A DNA stretch of 64,000 bases, taken from JAKACA01 sp963735115 (GTDB lineage Bacteria > Actinomycetota > Acidimicrobiia > Acidimicrobiales > Bog-793). The DNA lies in contig CAVTJR010000002.1 in the NCBI GenBank assembly GCA_963735115.1, positions 62,001-126,000 on the forward strand, written 5' to 3'. The notes beneath the pieces are model-generated. The model had not been told where the DNA came from. It searched no databases and was given only the letters and a program-made list of their open reading frames with translations. Made by a program: the position numbers and the translations under genes. Shown one piece after another: positions 7,926 through 16,154 of this stretch; position 1 is the first letter of the stretch, and every line of letters starts with the position of its first letter.

Positions 7926-9173
7926 TTAAGGAAAGAGACCCCGCAAGCGGATGGCTTCGCCCACGCGCTCGAGGGCGAGGGCGACCGCAGCCCGCCGCAA
8001 AGTCACTTTCAGATCCTTCGAGCGGTGCCAGCAGGCGTCGAAGGCCGTCTCCATGATGCGCCGCAAACGTTCGGCCACGACTTGCTCCTCCCAGGCGAAG
8101 CCTTGGCGGTTCTGCGCCCACTCGAAGTAGGACGCCGTCACTCCCCCGGCATTCGCCAGGATGTCGGGGACAAGGATGATTCCGCGGCGTTCGAAAATGG
8201 GATCCGCCTCCGGTACCGTCGGGCCGTTCGCCGCCTCGACGACGACCTTGGCGCCCATCGTCTCGGCTACTTGGGCCGTGATCGTGTTCTCGAGGGCGGC
8301 GGGCACTGCCAGCTCGCACTCGATCTCCCAGAGCTTGGCAGGGTCGAGCGGGTCAGCCATCTCGAAGCCGCTGACCGAGCCCCGCCTCGCCACGTGGTCG
8401 GCGAGGGCGAGCGTGTCGAGACCAGCGGGGTTGTACACGCCGCCGTCGGCGTCGGTCACAGCCACGACGCGCATGCCCGCTGACGACAGCAGGTAACACA
8501 AGGGCCCGCCGACCTTGCCGTGGCCTTGCACAACGGCGCGGGCACCGGCCATCGGCATGCCGAGCTCGTGGAAGATCGCCCGCGAGCAGATGAGGACGCC
8601 CTGTGATGTGGCCCCCACGTGGCCGAGGCTCCCGCCGACGGCGACCGGCTTTCCGGTCACGGTGCCCGTCACGGCCTCGCCGCGGAACATCGAGATCGTG
8701 TCCATCACCCAGGCCATCACGCGCGCCTCGGTGTTCACGTCCGGCGCCGGCACGTCCCGGTCGGGACCCAGCATCAAGGCCACGTCGATCGTGTAGCGAC
8801 GCGTCAACCGCTCGAGCTCGGACTCGGAGAGGAGGCGCGGGTCCACCTGCACGCCGCCCTTCGCACCGCCGAAGGGGATGTCGACGACGGCGCATTTCAG
8901 CGTCATCTCGGCTGCGAGGGCCTTCACCTCCGACACCGTCACCGAGGGGTGGAACCGGATACCCCCCTTGCCGGGGCCGCGGCTGACGTCATGATGGACT
9001 CGCCAACCGAGGAAGACCTCCACCCTGCCGTTGTCCATCCGTATGGGCACGGCGACCTCGAGGACGCGAGTCGGGACTGAAAGCATTCGGTGGATGTCTT
9101 CATCCAGGCCGATCAGCTTGGCGCCGTCATCGATTCTCTCGAGAACTGCTTGCCATGGGTCCGTTGCGGCCAT
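7926..9173 (-). CDS. gdhA: Glutamate (Glu/Leu/Phe/Val-type) dehydrogenase
   Basis: A 415-residue cytoplasmic enzyme catalysing reversible oxidative deamination of glutamate to 2-oxoglutarate. Substrate-binding residues are visible in 'GPGKGGIRFHP', Lys93 in 'EMTLKCAV' and the catalytic Lys105 in 'FGGAKGG'. The nucleotide-binding half follows with 'VVQGHGKVGGPLCYLLS' (GxGxxG-like, with H replacing the usual F/N) and 'VTDADGGVYNP'. The C-terminus has 'PDILANAGGVTASYFEW', diagnostic of the family. Length matches the hexameric 410-420 residue class. It is divergent from the acyl-CoA dehydrogenase; their shared upstream region is about 80 bases. Cofactor preference is not resolved. Confidence 0.9.
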   Translation of the reverse strand: MAATDPWQAVLERIDDGAKLIGLDEDIHRMLSVPTRVLEVAVPIRMDNGRVEVFLGWRVHHDVSRGPGKGGIRFHPSVTVSEVKALAAEMTLKCAVVDIPFGGAKGGVQVDPRLLSESELERLTRRYTIDVALMLGPDRDVPAPDVNTEARVMAWVMDTISMFRGEAVTGTVTGKPVAVGGSLGHVGATSQGVLICSRAIFHELGMPMAGARAVVQGHGKVGGPLCYLLSSAGMRVVAVTDADGGVYNPAGLDTLALADHVARRGSVSGFEMADPLDPAKLWEIECELAVPAALENTITAQVAETMGAKVVVEAANGPTVPEADPIFERRGIILVPDILANAGGVTASYFEWAQNRQGFAWEEQVVAERLRRIMETAFDACWHRSKDLKVTLRRAAVALALERVGEAIRLRGLFP

Positions 9174-9256
9174 CTCGTCGACCTCCGTGTCCCGATCAGG
9201 CCAACCTAGTCCGGGTTGTTCTTCCCGAGGCGGTAACTCACCACTACAGTTCGGGC

Positions 9257-10504
9257 GTGGCTGAGGCGACCCTTGACGAGATCGTGGAAGTGACCGAGGA
9301 GCAGTTCGTCGAGGATGCGGAGGCGTTCTTGGCGGCCAACGCCGAGTTGAAGCCGCCCGCCCGCACGGGTTTCGGCGAGGGCTCCGATGAGGTCTCCGTG
9401 CTCCCGGAGCGGACGCCGGAGCAGGACGCCCTCGAAGTGGCGGCCGCCAAGGCGTGGGCGCAGAAGGTGTTCGACGCCGGCTTCGGCTGGATCACCGGCC
9501 CGAAGCGCTACGGCGGCCGCGAGCTCCCGAAGTCCTATCAGGCCCTTTACGGCGCGGCCGAGTCCCGCTACGTGACGCCGAGCCAGGGGCCCCGCGGCAT
9601 CGGCCTCGGCATGATCGCCCCGACGATCCTCGCCCACGGCACGGAGACGGCCAGGGAGCGGTACCTCCGAGCTCTCTACCGCGGTGACATCATCGCCTGC
9701 CAGCTGTTCTCCGAGCCGGGCGCCGGATCGGACCTCGCCTCCCTGCAGACACGAGCCGTGCGCGACGGTGACGAGTGGATCGTGAACGGCCAGAAGGTCT
9801 GGACCTCCGGTGCTCACTACTCGGAGATCGGCGAGATCCTCTGCCGCACCGATCCCGACGCCCCCAAGCACAAGGGTCTCAGCGGTTTCATCGTCAACAT
9901 GCACGCCCCCGGCGTGGAGGTGCGCCCGCTGCGCCAGATGACCGGTGGGGCGTCATTCAACGAGGTCTTCTTCACCGACGTACGCATCCCCGTCGACCAT
10001 CTCCTCGGCGAGGTCAACAACGGCTGGACCGTCGCCCTCACGACCTTGATGAACGAGCGTGCGGCCATCGGCGGCGGTGGCGGGGGGGCGACCTCGGGCG
10101 GTTCGGAGCTCCGCCGCCTGATCGCTCTGGCCCGCCACCTCGGCGTCGCGGGTGATCCCCTCATCCGCCAGGAGATCGCCGACACCTGGATCAACCTTCA
10201 GGTCGCGCGCTACAACAACGACCGGGCGCTCGCCAAGATCCGCTCCGGCCAGCTGCCGGGTCCGGAGCTCTCGATCGCCAAGCTGTCGCTCACCCAGAAC
10301 CTCCGTCGCACCGCCGAGCTCGCCGCTCGCATACTCGGGCCTCGCATCACGGCCGACTCCGGCGAATGGGGCACCTTCACCTGGTCGAAGTTCCTCCTCG
10401 GCGTACCCGGGATGCGCGTCGCCGGCGGCACCGACGAGGTCATGCGCAACATCCTCGGCGAGCGAGTGCTCGGCCTCCCGAAGGACCCTCCCGTCAGCCG
10501 ATAG
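9257..10504 (+). CDS. Acyl-CoA dehydrogenase
   Basis: A 415-residue flavoenzyme of the acyl-CoA dehydrogenase fold, introducing a trans-2 double bond into an acyl-CoA thioester. The FAD-binding signatures 'ACQLFSEPGAGSDLASLQT' and 'WIVNGQKVWTSGAHYSE' sit in the middle domain. The C-terminal helical domain contains 'TWSKFLLGVPGMRVAGGTDEV' followed by 'MRNILGERVLGLP', the usual end. I chose GTG 9257 because upstream codons would run into the divergent gdhA start. Chain-length specificity cannot be read. It overlaps the end of the convergent cupin-GrpB gene by 11 bases. Confidence 0.88.
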   Translation: MAEATLDEIVEVTEEQFVEDAEAFLAANAELKPPARTGFGEGSDEVSVLPERTPEQDALEVAAAKAWAQKVFDAGFGWITGPKRYGGRELPKSYQALYGAAESRYVTPSQGPRGIGLGMIAPTILAHGTETARERYLRALYRGDIIACQLFSEPGAGSDLASLQTRAVRDGDEWIVNGQKVWTSGAHYSEIGEILCRTDPDAPKHKGLSGFIVNMHAPGVEVRPLRQMTGGASFNEVFFTDVRIPVDHLLGEVNNGWTVALTTLMNERAAIGGGGGGATSGGSELRRLIALARHLGVAGDPLIRQEIADTWINLQVARYNNDRALAKIRSGQLPGPELSIAKLSLTQNLRRTAELAARILGPRITADSGEWGTFTWSKFLLGVPGMRVAGGTDEVMRNILGERVLGLPKDPPVSR

Positions 10505-11393
10505 GCAGATCGGGCTCCCAGTACGTCTCTGCAGGTAAGCCTCTCTCCCTCCTTGCTCGCGCCAGGAGCTCGGCGACGAAGGCAGCCTTGGCGGCGACGT
10601 AGACGTCGATGTCGCCAGCGGCCCGCTCGAGGTTCGCTCGCTTCAAAGCGGCGTAGCCGGCACGCGCCTTCGGATCGGCGCGCAGCAGGTCCCGCAACAA
10701 GACGTGATCGAGATGCGCCCGGTTGTTCTCGACCACGAGGTAGAGATGATGTGGCGGCAGGACGTCCTCGCCGGTCGCCTTGAACGCCTGCCGCCCGACC
10801 ACCCCGAGGTCGCCGCGCCACCGGTACCCGATGGACGCCAGGCGGTCGATCACCTGCTCGACGTCACTCTCCTGAGCCACCACGACGTCGAGGTCGATGA
10901 TGGGTTTCGCCGCCAGCCCGGGAACCGCCGTCGAGCCGACGTGCTCGACGCGCAGAGCGATGCCGCTCACTGCGGGCCAGACCCGCTGGCGAATCTGTTC
11001 GAACCAGCCCGGCCACTCCTCGTCGTAGTCGCTCACGATGATGTCCCTTGTGACGGCGAGCGCCGTGATCTCGAACTCACCTTCGATGCAGATGGCCGTC
11101 ATGCCGTCCTCGCTGCCCGCCTCGTGCGCCTCGCCCGTATCCCACCAGGCGGCGTAGCCGGCGCCGATCGGGCGCGGGATCTGCTCAGCGCCGCTCACCC
11201 ATCCCGTGCCGGCAACGACGGCGAACAGCTGCGGTGCCGCTGCCGGGTGGCGGCCGACGAGACCGCCTGCGGGGAGATACATGACCTCGGCCCGGACGCG
11301 GGAGTCCTCACCGGTGAGGGGCCCGAGGCGAATGCGCGAGCCGAAGCGGGAGACCGGGATCGACACCTCCTCGTCGAACCGGAAGATCCTCAC
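10494..11393 (-). CDS. Cupin-GrpB fusion protein
   Basis: A 299-residue protein with two parts. Residues 1-110 form a small cupin-like barrel ('VMYLPAGGLVGRHPAAAPQLF', 'AVVAGTGWVSGAE', 'GYAAWWDTGEAHEAGSEDG'). Residues 115-285 are a GrpB/UPF0157 domain, a nucleotidyltransferase-like fold: 'VSDYDEEWPGWFEQIRQRV', 'LRVEHVGSTAVPGLAAKPIID' with the Asp pair 'DLDVVV', then 'HHLYLVVENN' and 'LLRADPKARAGYAALKR'. GrpB proteins are usually stand-alone at about 170 residues, so the N-terminal cupin is an addition. Function is unknown; the cupin may sense a ligand. Start is GTG 11393 with no strong ribosome site. Confidence 0.8.
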   Translation of the reverse strand: MRIFRFDEEVSIPVSRFGSRIRLGPLTGEDSRVRAEVMYLPAGGLVGRHPAAAPQLFAVVAGTGWVSGAEQIPRPIGAGYAAWWDTGEAHEAGSEDGMTAICIEGEFEITALAVTRDIIVSDYDEEWPGWFEQIRQRVWPAVSGIALRVEHVGSTAVPGLAAKPIIDLDVVVAQESDVEQVIDRLASIGYRWRGDLGVVGRQAFKATGEDVLPPHHLYLVVENNRAHLDHVLLRDLLRADPKARAGYAALKRANLERAAGDIDVYVAAKAAFVAELLARARRERGLPAETYWEPDLPIG

Positions 11394-11566
11394 GCCGGCG
11401 ATGGCCTGCGGACGGCGGCGGTCGGCACGATCGCCACGTTAGGCGGGCATGTCGGAGCCGAAGGACGGCCGTAGGCGCCGACGCCTCCGATCGGGCCCGT
11501 CCCCCCAAACGCCATTGAGTTGGTAGCATTGCTCGTAGACAGTGATTTCGTGGATGCGGGAGGACA

Positions 11567-12514
11567 GTGAACATCAACGGCTACATCGTCCTCGGCAGTG
11601 CCGTGGTCGGGTTTCTCGTCGGCTTGACGGGCGCCGGCGGCGGCGCCCTCATGACCCCGATGCTGATCCTGCTGTTCAACGTGAAGCCGTCGTCGGCGAT
11701 CTCGAGCGACCTCGTGGCTGCGGTCGCCATGCGCCCGGTGGCTGCGGCGGTGCACCTCACGAAGAAGACCGTCAACTTCCGCCTCGTCGGTTGGATGGTC
11801 GTCGGCTCCGTGCCGATGGCGTTTCTCGGCGCCTACCTGCTGCACCTGTTCGGCCTCGGCAAGCCTCAGCAGACCAACATCGAGATCGCCCTCGGGGTGG
11901 CCCTCCTCCTCGGAGCCGCTGCCATGGTGCTGCGCTACGTGCTCGACCGCCGCTCGGGCGCAGACCGCCAGAGCGAGGTGCATGACCTCCATGTCAAGCC
12001 CGTTCCGACGGTCCTCATCGGCATGGTCGGCGGGCTCGTCGTCGGCATGACGTCGGTCGGGTCGGGATCGTTGATGATCGTGCTGCTGCTGTTCCTCTAC
12101 CCCATGATCGGTGCAAAGCGTCTCGTGGGCACGGACCTCACCCAAGCCGTCCCGCTGACCCTCGCCGCCGCCCTCGGTGCGCTCGCCTTCGGCCACGTGG
12201 AGTTCGCTCTCACGACATCGATCGTCATCGGAAGCGTGCCGGCCGCCCTCGTCGGGGCGTTCCTGTCCTCGCGCGCCCCCGACAAGCTCATCCGTCCGGC
12301 TATCACGTTCGTCATCTTCGCGTCCGGCCTCAAGTACGTCGGTATGAGCACGACGGCGCTCGCCTGGACGTTGTCCGCCGTCGTAGTGGCGGCGGCCGTG
12401 ATCTGGCTCGCGCTGGCACAGCCGTGGCGGCGATCGGCTACTCCGCCGCCGGCGGTGGACGCAGGCGAACCTGCCGTCGAGGTGGCACTCAGCACTACGG
12501 AAGCGCTGCGGTAG
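11567..12514 (+). CDS. TauE/SafE-family anion exporter
   Basis: A 315-residue membrane protein with about eight hydrophobic segments in two inverted halves. Each half carries the family's conserved Gly/Ser-rich entry: 'GFLVGLTGAGGGALMTPMLI' in the first and 'GLVVGMTSVGSGSLMIVLLL' in the second. Family members move sulfite, sulfoacetate or other organosulfur anions; the substrate here is unknown. Start is GTG 11567 with GGGAGGA four bases upstream. The hydrophilic C-terminal tail is cytoplasmic. It converges on the next gene, with stops overlapping by about 20 bases. Confidence 0.85.
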   Translation: MNINGYIVLGSAVVGFLVGLTGAGGGALMTPMLILLFNVKPSSAISSDLVAAVAMRPVAAAVHLTKKTVNFRLVGWMVVGSVPMAFLGAYLLHLFGLGKPQQTNIEIALGVALLLGAAAMVLRYVLDRRSGADRQSEVHDLHVKPVPTVLIGMVGGLVVGMTSVGSGSLMIVLLLFLYPMIGAKRLVGTDLTQAVPLTLAAALGALAFGHVEFALTTSIVIGSVPAALVGAFLSSRAPDKLIRPAITFVIFASGLKYVGMSTTALAWTLSAVVVAAAVIWLALAQPWRRSATPPPAVDAGEPAVEVALSTTEALR

Positions 12515-13283
12515 GGAACCCCGTCGTCGAGAGATAGGAGCCGGGAGGCGGCGTGACAGTGAGTGCGTCACAGAGCCCGGCGGGGGCGGGCGCCTCGAAG
12601 AAGTATGTCCCAGGGCGCGAGGTGGCTGGGTAGCTGCTGAAGATCGCTGCCGGCTCGTCGGAGACGACCTGCAGCACCCCCACGCACGCCGCCGGGCTGG
12701 CCTGGAAGGTCGTCATGACGAACGACCCAGGCACGGACGTGCCGACGGCGACGTTGCTCGCCGTCCCCGAAACGCTCGAGAACACGAGTGACGGCTCGGC
12801 GCGGGAGAGGGCGGCGGTGAGGCCCTGCAGGCTCCGGCCGTGGGCGGCCTCGTAAGACGTTGCCGCTGTCAGGGCCGACTTCAGGTTCACGTCAGCGGGC
12901 GTCAGGGCGGCTCCGCCACCGCCACCACTGCCCGCCTGCGTGGTCGTCGAAGCGACGTCATGGCGAAGGTAGTCGGCGCCCACGATCAGCCCGACGATGG
13001 CGGCGATCACGATGACGACGGAGGCGACGATGGCGCCCGTCCGCAGCGGCAAGGTGTCCCGCGAGACGCTGCCCTCCGAGAGGGCGCGCAGGATGATGGC
13101 GGCCTCTTCGGGCGAGCCTGGCGCCGGGCCGGCAGCTGGCCGTGAGCTTGACGCGAGGCCGGTAGCTGGACGGGAACCTGGTGCAGGGTCTCCAGCTGGG
13201 GTGGAGCTCGGCGCGGGCTCGGACGGCGGCGACGGTCTTTTGAAGGGGGCGTCCTCGAAGGGGGTTCCGCCAGCCTCAACCAT
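12495..13283 (-). CDS. Single-pass membrane protein with Pro/Ser-rich N-terminus
   Basis: 262 residues. About the first 70 are a low-complexity Pro/Ala/Ser/Gly segment with repeated 'PAxGxxPxS' units. A short charged region follows ('EEAAIILRALSEGSVSRD'), then one membrane helix ('AIVASVVIVIAAIVGLIVGA') and an extracytoplasmic domain that begins with a Gly-run linker and resembles the globular part of type IV pilin-like proteins ('NLKSALTAATSYEAAHG', with Cys pairs near the end). ATG 13283 overlaps the RNase HII stop by 8 bases, so translation is probably coupled. Role unknown. Confidence 0.7.
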   Translation of the reverse strand: MVEAGGTPFEDAPFKRPSPPSEPAPSSTPAGDPAPGSRPATGLASSSRPAAGPAPGSPEEAAIILRALSEGSVSRDTLPLRTGAIVASVVIVIAAIVGLIVGADYLRHDVASTTTQAGSGGGGGAALTPADVNLKSALTAATSYEAAHGRSLQGLTAALSRAEPSLVFSSVSGTASNVAVGTSVPGSFVMTTFQASPAACVGVLQVVSDEPAAIFSSYPATSRPGTYFFEAPAPAGLCDALTVTPPPGSYLSTTGFPTAALP

Positions 13284-13926
13284 GGCCGGGTTTGAAGTAC
13301 ATCGAGTCAACGAAGGCCCAGCTCCTGCGATGGATCGGCGTGCAGCCCCAAGCGGCGAGCGCCATCTTGTGCGACGGGGCCGGATAGCCGCGGTTCGACT
13401 CGAAGCCGTACCAGGGGTAGTGCTCGGACTCCACCGCCATCAGGCGGTCACGGGTCACTTTGGCGAGCACGGACGCCGCCGCGATGGCCTTCGAGCTGGC
13501 GTCACCTCTCACGATCATGCGGACCGGAAGACACTCCTCGCCATCGCGCAGGAAGTCGAACTTCCCGTCGAGCAGCAGCATGTCAGGCACGACATCCAGC
13601 TCGGCGAGGGCGCGACGCGCCGCCAGGCGCTGCGCCGCCGTCATGCCGAGGGCATCGCACTCCTCATTGCTGGCGTGGCCGACCGCCCAGCTGGCCACTG
13701 CGCGGGAGAGCGGGCCGAAGAGCGACTCTCGCTCCGCCCAGGTGAGCTGTTTCGAGTCCCGTACACCCGCCGGGATACGGCGCCCGCATCCCGGCGTGAC
13801 GACGGCCACGCCGACGCTCACCGGTCCGGCCCAAGCGCCCCGCCCGACCTCGTCGACTCCGCCTACTGCCAGGCAGCCATCGGCGAAGTAGCGACCTTCG
13901 ACGCGAAGGGTCGGAATGCTCACCAC
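13276..13926 (-). CDS. rnhB: Ribonuclease HII
   Basis: A 216-residue enzyme that cuts the RNA strand of RNA-DNA hybrids and removes misincorporated ribonucleotides. The first two catalytic acids are in 'VGGVDEVGRGAWAGPV' (D25, E26 from GTG 13926). The third Asp is in 'LLLDGKFDFL' (D120). The RNase HII signature 'KGD/RGDASSKAIAAASVLAKVTRD' region is present and the C-terminus has 'HYPWYGFESNRGYPAPSH'. The frame is open further upstream, but only the segment from 'VVSIPTLRVEG' aligns with the family, so GTG 13926 or 13923 is the likely start. It probably forms an operon with the membrane protein downstream. Confidence 0.9.
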   Translation of the reverse strand: MVSIPTLRVEGRYFADGCLAVGGVDEVGRGAWAGPVSVGVAVVTPGCGRRIPAGVRDSKQLTWAERESLFGPLSRAVASWAVGHASNEECDALGMTAAQRLAARRALAELDVVPDMLLLDGKFDFLRDGEECLPVRMIVRGDASSKAIAAASVLAKVTRDRLMAVESEHYPWYGFESNRGYPAPSHKMALAAWGCTPIHRRSWAFVDSMYFKPGHG

Positions 13927-13991
13927 GGCTACACATTGCCTCACGACACGGCCGTCGTGCGGGATGCCGTCGGCGCGACCGAGGTGCGCGG

Positions 13992-14213
13992 TCAGAAAGA
14001 ATTCTCTCCCTTCAGCCCGACGGCGCACGGTTTGCCTGCGACATGCTGCCATTTCTCCACCTGGTCGGCCGTTGTGCAGCAGGCGTCCCCCTGCGTGCCT
14101 CGCGTGCCTTCTCGGAGATAGAAACCCTGGTCAGGTCGTTGTGCGCTGGCCTGTGGGACGAGGCCAGACGTCGCCGGCGAATGCCAAGTGACACGTCTCT
14201 GCACCGCAGTCAT
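13992..14213 (-). CDS. Possible 73-residue hypothetical protein
   Basis: The 320-base gap between rnhB and the divergent HTH regulator holds one frame with coding-like codon use, from ATG 14213 to TGA 13992. The C-terminal half is distinctive: 'DQGFYLREGTRGTQGDACC', 'TTADQVEKWQHVAGK' and 'PCAVGLKGENSF', with three Cys. I recognise no family. It would run ahead of rnhB in the same direction. Support is limited to codon pattern and position. Confidence 0.3.
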   Translation of the reverse strand: MTAVQRRVTWHSPATSGLVPQASAQRPDQGFYLREGTRGTQGDACCTTADQVEKWQHVAGKPCAVGLKGENSF

Positions 14214-14246
14214 GAGTAGGGTGTCGCGTGCGGGGGACGAGGAAGG

Positions 14247-15479
14247 ATGATCGGATTGCCAGATACCCGCCGCCACCCAGACGACCGGTTGCGACTGACG
14301 CGCCTCGCTCGCGGGCACTCCCAAGGTGACCTCGCGCGTGCAGCTGGCATCACCCGCCAGGCCATCTCCGGCATCGAGTCAGGTCGTTGGTCGCCGTCGC
14401 TCGACGTCGCCCTCTCGCTGGCGCGGGCGCTCGACTCGTCCGTCGAGGACCTCTTCGGCGAGGCGGCGGAAGCCCAGCCCGTGACCGGCCGGCTGGCAGT
14501 CCGCCCAGGGTGGCAGCCCGTCGGCACAGCACCCAAGCGGTTGCTGTTGAGCGAGGTTGCCGGTGACTCGATCGCCTTCCCGCTGTCGCGGGACGTCTCC
14601 CTCGTCCCCGGGTTCGTACCTGCGCTCGCCGTGATGCGCGACACCACCCGCGAGACGATGCAGGACGCCGGTGCTGCCAGCGCAAACGGCTTCGGCGGTC
14701 GGGACGGCCGCGCTGCCGAGGGCGTCGAAAGCGAGCGGGAGGCGAGCGCCCCAAAGCGCGGTCGCAACCGCCATGCCTATGTCGAGGCGCTCCGCATCGC
14801 CGATTCCGAACCGACGCTGGCCGTCGCCGGTTGCGATCCGGCGCTGGCGTTGCTGCAAGGCCCCCTTCAGCGCCACAACCCGCCCGTAGGGCTTGTCTGG
14901 TGGCCTTGCGGCAACGCGGTGGCACTGGAGCTGCTCGAGAGCGGCTCCGTCCATGCGGCCGCCATCCACCGCAGCGTCGAGGCTCGTGAACGCCACCGGC
15001 CCGGTGTCGAAGCGGTCGGCTTCGCCTCGTGGCGGGAGGGCCTTGCCATGTCGCCACGCCTTCGCGGGACGGTGAAGGATCTGCGCGACGTCGTCTCCGG
15101 CGGTTTGCGCATCGCCAACCGGGAACGGGGATCCGAGGCTCGACGCCTGCTGGACGACCAGCTCGTCCGGCTCGGCATCGAACCCGCCGAGGTCACTGGC
15201 TACGAGACCGAGTGCACCGCTCACCTGCTCGTTGCCTCCGCCGTCGGCTCCGGGCTGGCCGACGCCGCCGTCACGACCGAGCCGGCCGCTCTCGCGTTCG
15301 GTCTCGAGTTCGTCCCGTGGCAGGAGGAGATCTCCGAGCTGCACATTCCCCGCTCGCTCATGGGCGGGGTGGAGGTGCGAGCCCTCTTGGACGTCCTCGG
15401 TGGCCGTGAGCTGCCGAGGCAATTGGCCGCCCTCGAGGGCTACGACGCCGAGCCCTGCGGCAGGATCCTGGCTGCCTGA
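14247..15479 (+). CDS. HTH (Xre-type) regulator fused to a periplasmic-binding-protein-like domain
   Basis: A 410-residue cytoplasmic protein. Residues 14-70 are a Cro/CI helix-turn-helix ('RLARGHSQGDLARAAGITRQ', 'AISGIESGRWSPSLDVALSL'). Residues from about 170 onward form a PBP-like domain of the kind also found in molybdate-related regulators: 'LAVAGCDPALALLQGPLQRH', 'VHAAAIHRSVEAR', 'DVVSGGLRIANRERGSEAR' and 'HLLVASAVGSGLADAAV'. This makes it a one-component small-molecule-responsive transcription factor. An oxyanion such as molybdate is a reasonable ligand guess. ATG 14247 follows a purine-rich GAGGAAGG. The F420 gene cofC lies 61 bases downstream in the same direction. Confidence 0.75.
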   Translation: MIGLPDTRRHPDDRLRLTRLARGHSQGDLARAAGITRQAISGIESGRWSPSLDVALSLARALDSSVEDLFGEAAEAQPVTGRLAVRPGWQPVGTAPKRLLLSEVAGDSIAFPLSRDVSLVPGFVPALAVMRDTTRETMQDAGAASANGFGGRDGRAAEGVESEREASAPKRGRNRHAYVEALRIADSEPTLAVAGCDPALALLQGPLQRHNPPVGLVWWPCGNAVALELLESGSVHAAAIHRSVEARERHRPGVEAVGFASWREGLAMSPRLRGTVKDLRDVVSGGLRIANRERGSEARRLLDDQLVRLGIEPAEVTGYETECTAHLLVASAVGSGLADAAVTTEPAALAFGLEFVPWQEEISELHIPRSLMGGVEVRALLDVLGGRELPRQLAALEGYDAEPCGRILAA

Positions 15480-15540
15480 TCGGCGGGCGCGACGGCTGCG
15501 CCCGCAAGTGACGTCAAGCGGCCTTCCTAGACTCGCCGGC

Positions 15541-16131
15541 GTGCGGGCGCTCCTCGTCCCGGTGAAGTCCTTTCGCACCGCCAAGCTCAGGCTGGCACCG
15601 GTGCTGAACGCCACCGAGCGCGCCGAGCTCGCCCGAAGTCTTGCCGCCTGCGTACTGGCGGCTGCAGGCAGCCTCGAGCGTCACGTCGTATGCGACGACG
15701 AGGAAGTGGCTGCGTGGGCGCGCTCGCTCGGCGCCCGGGTGATCTGGACACCCGGGCTCGGTCTTTCCGGAGCCGTCGAGGCGGGCGTGACGACGCTCGC
15801 GGGCGAGGGCGTCACCCTTGTCGTCGTCGCCCACGCCGACCTCCCCAACGCCGGCGCCCTCGACACACTCGGCGAGCCCGGGCGCGTCACCCTCGTCCCG
15901 GACCTCAGAGCCGACGGCACGAACGTGGCCGTCGTGCCGGCCTCGGCCGGGTTTCGGTTCTCCTACGGCCCGGGGTCCTTCGATCGTCACCGCGCCGAGG
16001 CGGCGCGACTGGCCCTACCGTGCGACGTCGTCCACGACGTCCGTCTGGCGGCCGACGTCGACCTGCCGGCTGACCTCGCCCACCTCGCCTCCGCCCAACT
16101 CGCCCTCATACGCGCCGCCACGGCGCCCTGA
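15541..16131 (+). CDS. cofC: 2-phospho-L-lactate / phosphoenolpyruvate guanylyltransferase (F420 biosynthesis)
   Basis: A 196-residue nucleotidyltransferase (CofC, called FbiD in actinobacteria) that joins GMP to 2-phospholactate or PEP in coenzyme F420 synthesis. It shows the opening 'RALLVPVKSFRTAKLRLAPV' with the Lys-rich loop, 'VVVAHADLPNAGAL' (the metal-binding Asp) and 'LVPDLRADGTNVAVVPASAG' followed by 'FRFSYGPGSFDRHRAEA', all highly characteristic. GTG 15541 is the best start because homology begins there. No other F420 genes are in the window. Confidence 0.9.
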   Translation: MRALLVPVKSFRTAKLRLAPVLNATERAELARSLAACVLAAAGSLERHVVCDDEEVAAWARSLGARVIWTPGLGLSGAVEAGVTTLAGEGVTLVVVAHADLPNAGALDTLGEPGRVTLVPDLRADGTNVAVVPASAGFRFSYGPGSFDRHRAEAARLALPCDVVHDVRLAADVDLPADLAHLASAQLALIRAATAP

Positions 16132-16154
16132 TCACCGCCGATATCGTCCGGCCG

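Noticed and set aside
11390..12571. 393-residue minus-strand frame opposite TauE
   Set aside because: It is a shadow: His/Arg/Glu-rich low complexity, while the plus strand has conserved TauE helices.
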